Notes: generated by a model not told the origin, from the sequence alone. Shown: positions 17,097 through 26,738, numbered from the stretch's first letter. The stretch: DNA of 64,000 nucleotides from Nitrospirales bacterium (GCA_029261355.1 JAJDBM010000035.1:1-64000); one strand, 5' to 3'. Program-made: numbers and translations.

Positions 17097-20000
17097 ATGA
17101 TTCAACATTCCTCCAACAAATTTTCATTCTCGACATATTTGACTTTCTTCCTCGCCAGTTCGTTTTGGATTATCTGGATGAGTTCCTCGTACGCGCAGAT
17201 GACGCCCACCTCCTTGGCCAAAGAGCCGATTGCCTTCATCGGTCATGGAGCCATGTATGACCAAGACGGATCGATCATCAAACCGACGATGCAGTTCGTG
17301 CAACAGTCCCAAGAGTTTTATATAGACTATTTGTCGAGACGAGCGTCTGACCAACAACGTCAAGACTATCAGAAGCTTCGCCGCAAGCTCCTTGAAGGAA
17401 AACAGTGGAACGCTCAGACGCAGGCCCTCGCGAACTCCGCCTTGATCCAATGGCTCATCGACACAGTCCGACCCGAAATGGGAAACCGCATGATGGGGAA
17501 AATTCATCTGCTTAACGCGTTGTTACATTTTAAGTTTGATCACAAAGGAGAAATTCCGCATGGTCGTGACCTCGAACGCTTCGAGGTGTCTGCGTCTTTG
17601 CAGAACGAAATGGATGCCATAGGATTGAACACCACAGCAATGTTTTCTACAACGTTGAGTGGTGATCAATATGTCAATGAATGTCGTGAAAATGATGTAC
17701 CTACTCCACCGAATTGGGGATCCAGTAAGTGGATAGATAAAGGCACACTCACCACGGACTTCCTCTCAATATCCGATGAAACAAGAGTGTATGCCTACGA
17801 AAGTGCACTCCCACCTGGAATGTGTATCGCGTTACCACGCTCAACGGGTAACACGATCACTGCGCTTGGCATTATCTGTCTGGGGCAAGTCAGTAGCAAG
17901 GCTTGTTTTTGGGACAATCAAAATAATGATCAACCGTTTAACATTACCAAAGGCGACCCCCTGGACTTAAGCGAGTTTGCGGGAGGTGCAGAATTAAAGA
18001 ACGGTGGTGGTGGTGTGTGTACGGATTGCCATGCTGGTGAAAATCCCTATGTCATTCATCCGAACACAGCGCTAGGCAACCCAAATCTTGCGAGCTTTCC
18101 GCTGTTTGCCAATGAGTGGTACGATCCCTTGGTCCATCCCGATTGGCCACAAAATGCTGGCCCACTCGTCACCACTGGAGCTTGCTCCGCTTGCCATACC
18201 AAGGACGGTATGGGGGGACGTTTTCCTATACTGTCAACAGCGTTGGCACAAGACGGTGGCTTTCAAGGGTATTGTCAACAAGTGCTCAACAATGCCATCA
18301 CCCAGACGATGCCTCCCGGCAACCCAGGAGATCCCAACTACTCCGCTCATGCCAGTGCCCTTCAGGGACTTTGCAACTCAAGTCCCAGTCCGCAAATTCG
18401 CATTGAAGAAGAGGTCATTAATTTTGGAGACGTTGAGCTTGGATTTTCTTTCCGAAAAGCTCTCGTGGTGCATAATGATGGAGATGCGGCTTTGACGTTC
18501 TCTGTGTCAAGCAGCTCGCCCATCAATAATACCATTTGGCCAGAAATCACGATGGGGACCAACCTGACAGTCAATCCCGGGGATGCACCAATCGTGTTGT
18601 CGCAAATCTTCGAACCACAGTCCCTCGGCACAGAAACCCTTCAGTTGCAATTAACGAGTAGCGCCATTCCCGCTCCACAGACCGTCACGTTGACCGGACG
18701 CGGGATCAGCCCAATTCCTCTTGATTCCGTGTTAGTTATGGATCGTAGTGGGAGTATGAATGATCAGGTTGGCGATCGACGAAAAATCGATGCAATGCAA
18801 ATTGCCGCCAACCTCTACTCGGATCTCTTACGAGAGAACATCAATAACTCCGGTACCGGGGATAAACTGGGTTTTGTGAAATACAATGCCACAAGCAGTA
18901 CCTACATGACGCTCGATTTCATCAATCCGGCTAAACGTCTCGAAGTACAAGACAAACTGTCCGATTCCGCTCTTAATGCTCTCAGTGGTCTCAAGCCGGA
19001 TGGGGGGACAGGAATTGGGGGCGCGATGGAAAAGGCAGCTGACTTGCTCCTTGGCATCCCTGCAGAGCGCAAACAAGCGATGGTAGTGCTCACAGACGGA
19101 AAGGAGAATGAATCGCCCTACATTAATGATGTGAAAGATGGCATTCAAGATGACAATCCCAATGTCAATATGTATGCGATTGGGCTTGGCACCAATATCG
19201 AGCCAACCAAACTTCAGAACATTACGAATGTGGGAAATGGATATCACCAAGTTTCCGATAATCTGGCAGGAGTGAGCTTATTCGATCTAGAAACGTTTTA
19301 TTTTAAGATTTTTGCCAATGCCACCGGCATGGATCTGGTCGTGGACCCAACACATGTCGTCAATCTGCTCACGCCAGATACGATCGCAATCGATAGGGCG
19401 CGCATTGTGTCCTCCGATCGAACGGCAACGTTTCTTGTTCTGGATGATCCTGTCTTACGAGAATTTTATGACCTTGAATTTATCAGTCCCAAAGGACAAG
19501 TGATTAAACCGGGCGTTACCATTGGGGGTATACCGATTCAAGAAAGTCAGCGCCATACGTATCGACTCTTTCGCATTATCTTTCCAGATGTCGCACTTGC
19601 CAGTACCTATGTGGGAAACTGGGTACTTCAACTGACGCCAAACGGCAAATGGAGCAGAGCGAATGTGAAACGCGCGCTGCTCGAATCGGATATTGATTAT
19701 TCCACGTACCTGAATCCTTTTGAAGGATTGATTCCGATCGGCTTTGCCGCAGCCGTACGTTCTGACTACAAGCTGCAGGCGACGGTCTCGTCCGATCGTT
19801 ATTTACCTGGTGCAACAGTCCGTATGACCGCATCTCTTTCTGATCGTGGATGGCCAGCACTCGATGGGCTAGTAAACGTGACCGTCTCCTCTCCTGGCGG
19901 ACTCACTTACCAAGTCCCACTTTATGAAGACGGCACTCATGGGGATCTCGCGAGTGGGGATGGGACATGGACCAATCACTTTCTTAAAACGACTAAACCT

Positions 20001-20195
20001 AATGTCTATAAATTCCTGTTTCGTTCAAAGGGAAAAAACGATCGAGGAGAATTTGCCCCGAGAGAGGCATCACGCTATGTGACGCTCAAACAACCTGAGT
20101 CCACACCAACAGATGATCGGCGTTGTCCTATTACCTGTCTCAAGAAATGCATACCCTGTCTCAAGAAATGTCTTAAAGACATGAAATGTTCGTAA
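17097..20195 (+). CDS. Exported dihaem cytochrome / vWA fusion protein
   Basis: A 1032-residue protein started at ATG 17097 (AAGGGAG upstream; ATG 17079 is an alternative). After a signal peptide ending near SSSYAQ comes an N-terminal region with two c-type haem motifs, CTDCH (about residue 307) and CSACH (about 361), then TMPPGNP as a possible Met ligand. Residues 440-540 look like an Ig-like anchor-D module (INFGDVELGFSFRKALVVHN). A von Willebrand A domain begins at about 545 with an intact MIDAS, MDRSGSMND, and VVLTDGKEN. A beta-rich domain follows, and the chain ends in a Cys-rich tail (CLKKCIPCLKKC). It probably acts outside the cytoplasmic membrane; function unknown. Confidence 0.85.
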   Translation: MIQHSSNKFSFSTYLTFFLASSFWIIWMSSSYAQMTPTSLAKEPIAFIGHGAMYDQDGSIIKPTMQFVQQSQEFYIDYLSRRASDQQRQDYQKLRRKLLEGKQWNAQTQALANSALIQWLIDTVRPEMGNRMMGKIHLLNALLHFKFDHKGEIPHGRDLERFEVSASLQNEMDAIGLNTTAMFSTTLSGDQYVNECRENDVPTPPNWGSSKWIDKGTLTTDFLSISDETRVYAYESALPPGMCIALPRSTGNTITALGIICLGQVSSKACFWDNQNNDQPFNITKGDPLDLSEFAGGAELKNGGGGVCTDCHAGENPYVIHPNTALGNPNLASFPLFANEWYDPLVHPDWPQNAGPLVTTGACSACHTKDGMGGRFPILSTALAQDGGFQGYCQQVLNNAITQTMPPGNPGDPNYSAHASALQGLCNSSPSPQIRIEEEVINFGDVELGFSFRKALVVHNDGDAALTFSVSSSSPINNTIWPEITMGTNLTVNPGDAPIVLSQIFEPQSLGTETLQLQLTSSAIPAPQTVTLTGRGISPIPLDSVLVMDRSGSMNDQVGDRRKIDAMQIAANLYSDLLRENINNSGTGDKLGFVKYNATSSTYMTLDFINPAKRLEVQDKLSDSALNALSGLKPDGGTGIGGAMEKAADLLLGIPAERKQAMVVLTDGKENESPYINDVKDGIQDDNPNVNMYAIGLGTNIEPTKLQNITNVGNGYHQVSDNLAGVSLFDLETFYFKIFANATGMDLVVDPTHVVNLLTPDTIAIDRARIVSSDRTATFLVLDDPVLREFYDLEFISPKGQVIKPGVTIGGIPIQESQRHTYRLFRIIFPDVALASTYVGNWVLQLTPNGKWSRANVKRALLESDIDYSTYLNPFEGLIPIGFAAAVRSDYKLQATVSSDRYLPGATVRMTASLSDRGWPALDGLVNVTVSSPGGLTYQVPLYEDGTHGDLASGDGTWTNHFLKTTKPNVYKFLFRSKGKNDRGEFAPREASRYVTLKQPESTPTDDRRCPITCLKKCIPCLKKCLKDMKCS

Positions 20196-20209
20196 TCTCA
20201 ATACACACA

Positions 20210-20237
20210 GGCCAGGTAACGATATCGTTACCTGGCC
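20210..20237. terminator. Perfect 28-bp palindrome after the cytochrome-vWA gene
   Basis: A perfect 14+14 base inverted repeat with no loop (half-site GGCCAGGTAACGAT), 15 bases after the stop codon. It would form a very stable stem in RNA, but no U-run follows, so it may be a Rho-assisted stop, an mRNA 3' stabiliser or a protein-binding site. Confidence 0.6.
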
Positions 20238-20250
20238 CACTGACACGTCG

Positions 20251-20853
20251 GTGGCTATTACTCACGAGTCCTCAGACGCGTTCCCCCTCTTTCATGCAAT
20301 AGCGCATGCTCAGCCGTCGACCGCTTCGTGCGACATCGCCCAAGAAAGACACGTCAGAGCCGAAGAACTCCTCCGTCAACGTCAGGAGACTCTGCTCCAA
20401 GCCCGCCGCCAGATTCGACTGGCCGACAGCCACCTAGTTAAATTCTCTCCCGGTGCGATCTTCTCCACGGGGCGAGCCCATCGTTGCGCCCAGGAGCAAT
20501 CCACTGTCTCACTTCAAGAGACAACAGAACTGAATACTGAAGATCAGTGTGGACAGACATTCACTACCGAACGCGAAACACGACAATTCCTAGAGCTTCA
20601 GAGAATCCCGAACGACACACCCAACCCTTCAACGATCGATAGAATAAGAAATTTGGTTAATTTCGAGAAGAGCATGGTGATCGTGTCTTGTGGACCTCCA
20701 CTACAGAGGTTCGCTCATTTTCCTTCCCCACCGTTGACGAATAAGCCAAATCCTGTATGCTCTCAGTTCATAGCTCATTTAGGTAATCCGAAATACATGA
20801 TGATACTCAACAAGCTTCTCATTGCAACAGATTTAAGCGTGCCACGCGGCTAG
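20251..20853 (+). CDS. Doubtful hypothetical protein
   Basis: An open frame of 200 codons from a GTG, without a clear ribosome binding site. The first third has a charged helix (RAEELLRQRQETLLQARRQI), which looks protein-like, but the rest has low-complexity features and no motif. It might be a decayed or spurious gene. The stretch from 20854 to 21100 holds nothing recognisable. Confidence 0.3.
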   Translation: MAITHESSDAFPLFHAIAHAQPSTASCDIAQERHVRAEELLRQRQETLLQARRQIRLADSHLVKFSPGAIFSTGRAHRCAQEQSTVSLQETTELNTEDQCGQTFTTERETRQFLELQRIPNDTPNPSTIDRIRNLVNFEKSMVIVSCGPPLQRFAHFPSPPLTNKPNPVCSQFIAHLGNPKYMMILNKLLIATDLSVPRG

Positions 20854-21100
20854 AAGTATGAGAGAAAGAGGGGCTGGTCTCTCATTGACTAATCGCGAAT
20901 TGAACGAAGGAGCTATAACTGAACATACTCAACGAAGTTGTCCATACGCTTCTCAAATTCTTGTCGTGCATTCTCACACTGTTTTTGTTTTTTGGTCTGA
21001 CACGAGAATATGGCTGATCACAGATACGATGAGAAGGCTTCGCGAAGGCCTTTGAAGAAGTACTCTCAATCTAAGGATAAGGAGATACACGAACAGTCCA

Positions 21101-22774
21101 ATGAGCATCCTGAATTGGCTTCACCAAGACTCCCAGACTCAAACTGCAATCACGACTGCTTTGACTGAGGTATTATTTGCGCCATTGCCTGATACTGAAA
21201 TTGACTATTCGGTCATCGAAGAACGCATTGACCGTGTCTTCCCCAAACTTCTCACAATCGGGCATCAAGATCCGCATGCCATACGATGGGCTCTGAGACA
21301 TGCTGATTGGGGAGCTCTCACTCATGGGTTGAATGGAGCTGCTCATCAAACATTGATGAAGGTCTTAAATGCGGTTGATCACACCGGCGAGACCGTGTTG
21401 TCTGTGGCGCTCGACAGAAAGGCCCATTGGCATGACCGAAAAGAAGCCATCGAGTATTTAGGGACCAGAAATCAGCAACATCTCGTCGAGCCACTGCGTG
21501 ACTTATTAGTGAATCCTTATCCAGGTGAGATTCGTGCCGCAGCCTTAGATGCTTTCGTAAAGTGTGGAATTCACGATATCTTGCCAATCGTACAGGAATT
21601 CTCTCGTTATCGAACGATTGAAGAAGATCCAACCTCTCTTAGCAATCTCACCGAGATTTCGTTGTGTCGATCCCTGTGGCAAGACATCAGATACTGGCTG
21701 CGTGAAGGATTTACCTTACCCGAGGATTGGCTATATCCCTGGGGGAAGTTGCTCAGTGCTCGGGGGCAATTTGGCGATATCACCGCCCTACGCGATCTGA
21801 TCATTCTTGAGGGTGCGAACAACCATTTGTCCGACAGGGGCGAAGGTCTAGATGCCTTGATCAATCACATGGGTGGCCTGGAACATGCGGCGGCGGCTCT
21901 GTGCAACGACTCCTCAACTGAAACACTTGAAGGTCACCTTTTGGAAGTGGCCAGTCATGACACGGAAGAGGCCGTAAAGCAGTGGGCTGACTACCAATTG
22001 GCGGTCATGGCTCCAGATAAATATGCTGAACGGAGTAAACCCTTTCTCAATCAACGGGCCAATGCATGGATGCACCAGGCGTTTCACGGCTGGATTGCAA
22101 GCCTGAATGAGCATTTCTCCGAAGTGCGAGAGGCATTTTTTCACTCAGATCAATCAGTGTTCGGCCTGACGACCGATAAGGCTGTCGGTCTCTTTCGGCG
22201 GAACAGTTGGACTCCCTACTATGACTGGTCACTTCCAGAAGATAGCTCTGTCACATATCTGGATTTTCATACTTCCAAGCCTCTCATTCTGGTCGCCACG
22301 GGAATTCAATGTAACTATGAGACAGAGGGCCAGGTTTATTTGATAGATTATGCACAGAACCATGTTCAGCCGCTGCTTGAAGCATCGTGGAGGGTTGAGG
22401 CCTGTTGGTTTTTACAAGATGGTCACTGCCACATCATTTTCGGCGATCAATATGAGGAAGACCATAACATTTACCAGGCCGACATACAGATGAAGTCTGA
22501 CCCTCAACATATACAACATATTAGCCCAAGACACACCATGAGCTATCGGGAGTGGGAAACCAAACTATACCAACAATGTGAAACCAAACTATACCAACAA
22601 TGTGAAACCAAACAATCATTCAAGGAATGGCAAGATGTCTACTATAATACTAAAACCCAACGAGTCGCCATCGCTCTCCAAGCTTGGGCAAATAACGACC
22701 AATCTGTCCTCAACGACTATCTCAAAGCCCAAATACGAAGAGTCAAGGCATACTCGTCTGTGCCTTCTACTTAG
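21101..22774 (+). CDS. HEAT-like repeat protein
   Basis: A 557-residue soluble protein preceded by AAGGAG. Residues 90-300 have alpha-helical repeats of HEAT type, such as WHDRKEAIEYLGTRN, VEPLRDLLVNPYPGEIRAAA and LDAFVKCG. The second half contains beta-type segments (KPLILVATGIQCNYETEGQV) that read like a propeller or WD-like part. Near residue 490 a short tandem duplication repeats KLYQQCET. No family with known role was recognised; such repeats usually mediate protein contacts. Confidence 0.65.
   Translation: MSILNWLHQDSQTQTAITTALTEVLFAPLPDTEIDYSVIEERIDRVFPKLLTIGHQDPHAIRWALRHADWGALTHGLNGAAHQTLMKVLNAVDHTGETVLSVALDRKAHWHDRKEAIEYLGTRNQQHLVEPLRDLLVNPYPGEIRAAALDAFVKCGIHDILPIVQEFSRYRTIEEDPTSLSNLTEISLCRSLWQDIRYWLREGFTLPEDWLYPWGKLLSARGQFGDITALRDLIILEGANNHLSDRGEGLDALINHMGGLEHAAAALCNDSSTETLEGHLLEVASHDTEEAVKQWADYQLAVMAPDKYAERSKPFLNQRANAWMHQAFHGWIASLNEHFSEVREAFFHSDQSVFGLTTDKAVGLFRRNSWTPYYDWSLPEDSSVTYLDFHTSKPLILVATGIQCNYETEGQVYLIDYAQNHVQPLLEASWRVEACWFLQDGHCHIIFGDQYEEDHNIYQADIQMKSDPQHIQHISPRHTMSYREWETKLYQQCETKLYQQCETKQSFKEWQDVYYNTKTQRVAIALQAWANNDQSVLNDYLKAQIRRVKAYSSVPST
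22556..22611 (+). repeat. 24-bp in-frame tandem repeat
   Basis: Two near-identical 24-base units beginning GAAACCAAACTATACCAACA, followed by a partial third, lie inside the HEAT-like gene. Because 24 is a multiple of three, gain or loss of a unit keeps the frame and changes the count of ETKLYQQC. Confidence 0.8.
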
Positions 22775-22944
22775 GACGTAGTTTCTCTATTCTGAGAAGT
22801 TCCCGATGCCATACCCCGTCCCTCGTGGCTTCGTGTGCAGAAAGACGGAATGCCATCGTCCGCAGCAAGATGACATGATCTCGAACATTCTCTCAAACGG
22901 ACAAACAGGTACGGGCCGCATTATCTTGTCGAGAGACGTCATGC

Positions 22945-24187
22945 ATGAATCTTCTTAGGCGCCTACTCTCATGGATCACGATCCCAACCCTTTTACACGG
23001 TGTTGTGATCGGGGTTTTTCTGGCACTTCTCACGGCCCTGACCTGGCAACTCGCGCTAGCGCGTTACGTGGCCGTGGCGCTTCTTGTCGCCGGCTTTCTT
23101 CTTTGTACTGGAGCGCTGCTCGGAAGTTTGACCTTACAGCGGAGTCTATCCAAGGAAACCGACGAAGTGGGGGAACCGATGACGCGAACTCTTGCGCGAG
23201 TCATATCGGATCTAGGAACCACTGATGAATCCATCAGACGTTCCGCGTTAAGGAAATCCCTCACCGAGCTGGCTGCCAACTCCGATCAACTCATCAAGTC
23301 TGGGTGCTCAGCAGCGTTGCGTTTTTTGTATCGGTCGACTTTTTGCGCTCGTCGGGGTAATCGTTAGCTTTGGTGTTTTTCTCGCCACCTACATGCAGGT
23401 TGAGCGGCTCTCTGAGCAGAACAATCTCATGAAACTCCAATCCCTTTCTGCTCACCAGCAAATCGCGCTCCACATGCGTTCGGAAATCGTTGGCGTCGAG
23501 ACATTAGGAACTCTCGCACAAGAACTTCATACCTTATATGCTCAGGATGAGACCACCCTCAAGGGAGTGACCGCACGTTGTGGGCAAACTGAAGCCGATT
23601 GGCAGAGTCCATTAAACAGCTGGTTAAAACACGCAGTAAAAATCAGTCATCTGAAAATCATTGTCTTCAAACTATTACTGAGTTTTTTGGCCAAACGGTC
23701 GAAAAACCTTGAAAGTAATCGACTGCTCAATCAACAGATTACTGGATCGGCGTTGCGACTCTCGGTCTTCTCACGAGATTTGACCGAACAATTTATTTCC
23801 CAATTTTCCACTATGTGCAACACCGATCCGAACCACACCGCTACTATTGGACGAATCTGGGCGGCCATGGAGGCATTGGAGACAGGTATGAGTCAATTTA
23901 TGGAAGAATTCGATCGAGAAGAGGACATCGAAACGTTCTATCTCTCAGGTACTCCAGATAGTCAGATCATTCATAGCATCGAAGAGTATTTGAGACATGC
24001 ATGACAGTCTATCGTATCCCTCGAGGATTTGGGGATTACTGTCGTAAAGTCTACTCACGATATCCAGCAATATCTCACCCAACAAAAAGATGCCTGTTTT
24101 TCACGTTCCCAGCTTCTCCGCGAGAATCTCGATCAGCTCGATGTCGAGTATAGTAAATTACTCGACGACCTCCAGCCTCAAGACTAA
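22945..24187 (+). pseudogene. Broken membrane/coiled-coil gene
   Basis: From ATG 22945 the frame encodes two hydrophobic helices (TLLHGVVIGVFLALLTALTW; VAVALLVAGFLLCTGALLG) and a soluble stretch, then goes out of frame near 23290-23320. Another frame resumes with a membrane helix (LFALVGVIVSFGVFLATYMQ) and a helical region to a TGA at 24002-24004. The same frame continues past this TGA with SIVSLEDLGITVVKSTHD and LDQLDVEYSKLLDDLQ to a TAA at 24185. One frameshift and one nonsense codon thus interrupt one gene of about 413 codons. The third membrane segment followed by QNNLM resembles the N-termini of some membrane-anchored pentapeptide proteins, but the family is not certain. Confidence 0.6.
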
Positions 24188-24334
24188 GCGTCCTTCGGGC
24201 TTAGGATAGAGAGATCCATCAGTCCGACCGATGGATGAATCTATGGACAGAGTGTATTGAGCCCTCACATTGAATAGATTATTTGTTCCTGTCTCACATT
24301 GACGAGTACGCCAATTCGTGTAGACTCTGTGTTT

Positions 24335-24484
24335 ATGGCTCAATCAAGTGATCCCAAAGACGTCGTCACGCTCGAAGAGCTCGCCGTCTCGAACATGTAT
24401 GAGATCGGGGCAGTAATTGAATTGTTAGAGAAGAAGGGACTCGTGTCTAAGCGGGAGATCTTGGAGATGATTCAGGAGTTATGA
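24335..24484 (+). CDS. Small conserved-type hypothetical protein (49 aa)
   Basis: ATG 24335 gives a 49-residue acidic protein, with VTLEELAVSNMYEIGAVIEL and a C-terminal KREILEMIQEL. The pattern VTLEELA.SN..E..A...LL..KG..T..E. recurs in small hypothetical proteins I associate with Nitrospira (memory, unchecked). It is likely helical and may dimerise. It stops next to the duplicated hairpin flank. Confidence 0.6.
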   Translation: MAQSSDPKDVVTLEELAVSNMYEIGAVIELLEKKGLVSKREILEMIQEL

Positions 24485-24517
24485 CGGAAGACCCCACAGG
24501 CTGAGGGCAAACCGTCA
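24482..24517. repeat. Hairpin in duplicated flank (copy B)
   Basis: TGACGG at 24482-24487 pairs with CCGTCA at 24512-24517. The stem overlaps the stop of the 49-residue gene, so it may end that transcript. The loop sequence (GAAGACCCCACAGG) is shared with 3963-3978. It starts the duplicated segment that includes the 28-codon gene. Confidence 0.5.
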
Positions 24518-24560
24518 TAGAGTATAGGCAGTGTCGGTGGAGGTATTGGCAAATGCGTGC

Positions 24561-24647
24561 TTAGTCTGGACGCTCGACAGTCGTCTTCCAAATCCAACCA
24601 AACACCAGACAGGCGGCAAGCGTAAACATCAGATCGAATGATTCCAT
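24561..24647 (-). CDS. 28-residue membrane peptide (copy B)
   Basis: The frame encodes MESFDLMFTLAACLVFGWIW followed by KTTVERPD, the same length and pattern as the frame at 4043-4129. A good ribosome binding site (AGGAG) lies about 11 bases upstream. The hydrophobic helix spans residues 5-20. It could be a regulator of a membrane protein, a leader or a small toxin; nothing in the sequence decides. It is divergent from the molybdenum-carrier-like gene. Confidence 0.65.
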   Translation of the reverse strand: MESFDLMFTLAACLVFGWIWKTTVERPD

Positions 24648-24765
24648 CGTGAGTGCACTCCTGGTATAGGGTGAATGACCATGTGCTCACTCATGATGCC
24701 CACAGTTGGACATTGTCTGACTTTCCACAAAAGAACTATCTGATCGTGAAGGACAGAAGACATTC

Positions 24766-24864
24766 ATGACTCATGTCTACAAACGAAAGAGAAACAACCA
24801 TTGGCGTTCTAGTTCTGAAACACCCCATCAGCATCAACACCATATGACGCACTCCTTCTCATGA
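24766..24864 (+). CDS. 32-residue leader-like ORF upstream of the carrier gene
   Basis: A short frame from ATG 24766 (GAAGGA upstream) to a TGA that overlaps the next start as ATGA at 24861-24864. The peptide is basic then His-rich (HQHQHHMTHSFS). The exact stop-start overlap suggests translational coupling, perhaps a leader peptide, but chance is possible. Confidence 0.35.
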   Translation: MTHVYKRKRNNHWRSSSETPHQHQHHMTHSFS

Positions 24865-25421
24865 TCACCAAAATTATCTCAGGCGGACAAACAGGTGCCG
24901 ATCGTGGCGGGTTAGATGCCGCGATTCACTGTGATGTTCTTCATGGCGGATGGTGTCCCAAAAGACGCAAGGCTGAAGACGGCATTATTCCCGCAGACTA
25001 TCATCTCACCGAAATGCAGTCTGACGAATACTTTCCCAGAACCCAAGCCAATGTCATTGACTCTGATGCGACAGTGATCTTTACAAATGGGCCAATATCA
25101 GGCGGATCGTTAAAGACTGTCGAATATGCGCACTCTCTAGAAAAGCCCTACCAGGTGATCGACCTCTTTCGTATGCGCCGGAGTCGTGCCGTCAAGAAGA
25201 TCGTACGGTGGCTAGCCGGTGAACCGGAATTGATCAATCATGATGAATACAAAGCCAGTCCGCCATTCGTCTGTGTCCTGAATGTCGCCGGATCACGAGA
25301 AAGTCAGGCTCCAGGACTGCAGGAGGCGATATTTTTTCTCATGGTGAATGTCCTGATTGAAGTCAATCCGGCCTGCAAGAATTTTTATGGATTTAGGGAA
25401 GCGAAAATGAAAGGAAGTTGA
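24861..25421 (+). CDS. Putative molybdenum carrier / SLOG-type nucleotide-binding protein
   Basis: A 186-residue protein. The N-terminus, IISGGQTGADRGGLDAAI, is the glycine-rich nucleotide-binding loop of the putative molybdenum carrier family (Rossmann-like, SLOG superfamily relatives). It is followed by GGWCPKRRKAEDG and, near residue 80, TNGPISGGSLKTVEYA, all usual for the family. The C-terminal third (LNVAGSRESQAPGLQ) completes the fold. Family members are thought to bind nucleotides or Mo-cofactor; the true ligand is unproven. Only the relic at 5124-5336 is related in this window. Confidence 0.85.
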   Translation: MITKIISGGQTGADRGGLDAAIHCDVLHGGWCPKRRKAEDGIIPADYHLTEMQSDEYFPRTQANVIDSDATVIFTNGPISGGSLKTVEYAHSLEKPYQVIDLFRMRRSRAVKKIVRWLAGEPELINHDEYKASPPFVCVLNVAGSRESQAPGLQEAIFFLMVNVLIEVNPACKNFYGFREAKMKGS

Positions 25422-25529
25422 TGTGACGGTTTCGATCGTTTGTACTGAAGACAGTGTTTATCCTATATACGGGACGGATGACAGAACGTCTCCCCCTCCT
25501 ACTTCTAGTCACGGCACCGCCGACTTACA

Positions 25530-25644
25530 CATTCTTGTGAAACCCCAAATCAGTTGCGACTAACTTGATCGACAGTTTTGACCCCGCCGTCAGCTGGGCC
25601 GCCTCGCGCTTAAACTTCTTCGAGAACCTCCTCCGCTGTTCCAT
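25530..25644 (-). pseudogene. IS3-type OrfA fragment
   Basis: From ATG 25644 (strong AGGAGGTGA upstream) the minus strand reads MEQRRRFSKKFKREAAQLTA and then an SIKLVATDLG stretch, the N-terminal HTH of an IS3-family transposase subunit. It stops matching near 25530. The upstream 7-bp inverted repeat GGTTCAT/ATGAACC at 25658-25672 may be a leftover of the element's promoter or end. The remaining gap to 25850 holds nothing recognised. Confidence 0.65.
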
Positions 25645-25850
25645 GACTCACCTCCTGGTTCATTATGAACCTTTTTGAATGTGTGCACAAAGTGTGGGAA
25701 AGATCACTTCCTCACTGTGTCAGCAAGCACTTTCAAAACTGCTTAGCGGGTGGCAAAACAGCTTAATTACTAGATAGTCAACTCCATGCTTCACCGACCC
25801 GCCAACAGCATTATCAGACGTACAATAGGAAAGCGAAACCTATTGCTAAC

Positions 25851-26738
25851 TTATACTTCTTGCAAAAAGGTGATAGGATTAAATTCCACAATGACTCCTG
25901 TTCGACTGCCAGCTTCATTGCCTCGAGTATCACCAGTAACAATAAACTGCCTGACCAGCTCCCTACTGGACATAGTACGTGGATCATTTTGATGATTGTT
26001 ATCTCTATACGAATGCGAGGAATGAGTATCTGACAAAATCTGGATGATTTTTTTATCCTGTCTGTAGATTAGATACCTAGTTGATCCTCGTGCTACCGTA
26101 TAATCACTTCGAGTTTCACGCGCATCCATAGACACGCGAGCCCAAATTTCTGTGTCGTTCTCCACAGAAATTGACGCAGAAACATTAATGTCAGGTCCAT
26201 TGCCATGGAAATCTCGATCTCCGCTTACATGGGGTGGAACAAATTTTGGGGTTGGTTCAAGGTCAGAGATCGTTTTTCTCGGGTCACCGTCCGCAAATTC
26301 TTCATATTCTATTTCTACTGGATTAAAGTGCACAATAACACCAGTTCGAATGCCAGCTTCATTTCCATGCGTGTCACCCGAAACCACGAATTTCCCAACA
26401 AGTTCATAGCCAGGCAAATTACGATGGTCATCGGCGTGATTTAAGTCCTCGTATCTATCAAATGAAAACGGGTCAGAAATGATTCGAGTGATACTTACAA
26501 CATTTTCATTATCACCGTTCCAAAGGTGATAATCAGCTGATCCGCTAACTGTTGTCCAATCCCTTCTTGTTTCCTTGGCAAACATATAAACTCTAGCCCA
26601 AAGCTGATTACGATTTACAATTCGCAACCAAGCACTAACGTAAACTCGGGGTCCATTGCCCTGGAAATCTCTATCACCTCTTGTATGGGATGGAATAAAT
26701 TTGGGAGTAGCTTCGAATTCAATTGTTTTGCTTGGCAT
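25851..26738 (-). CDS. Protein of two tandem repeated domains
   Basis: Started at the second ATG (26738), because AAGGAG lies seven bases before it, the product has 295 residues. It consists of two copies of a domain of about 140 residues. Each begins TPKF(I/V)P.H..GDRDF.GNGP, continues with (L/I)WARV.M.A.ETR.D(W/Y)T and ends VSGDT.GNEAG.RTGVIV.FNP. No signal peptide is visible. I do not recognise the domain; the Asp/Gly-rich conserved blocks could bind ligand or calcium. The internal duplication is evident by eye. Confidence 0.7.
   Translation of the reverse strand: MPSKTIEFEATPKFIPSHTRGDRDFQGNGPRVYVSAWLRIVNRNQLWARVYMFAKETRRDWTTVSGSADYHLWNGDNENVVSITRIISDPFSFDRYEDLNHADDHRNLPGYELVGKFVVSGDTHGNEAGIRTGVIVHFNPVEIEYEEFADGDPRKTISDLEPTPKFVPPHVSGDRDFHGNGPDINVSASISVENDTEIWARVSMDARETRSDYTVARGSTRYLIYRQDKKIIQILSDTHSSHSYRDNNHQNDPRTMSSRELVRQFIVTGDTRGNEAGSRTGVIVEFNPITFLQEV

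Noticed and set aside
18828-19250. 140-codon minus-strand frame within the cytochrome-vWA gene
   Set aside because: Shadow of the vWA domain; no own start signal or motif.
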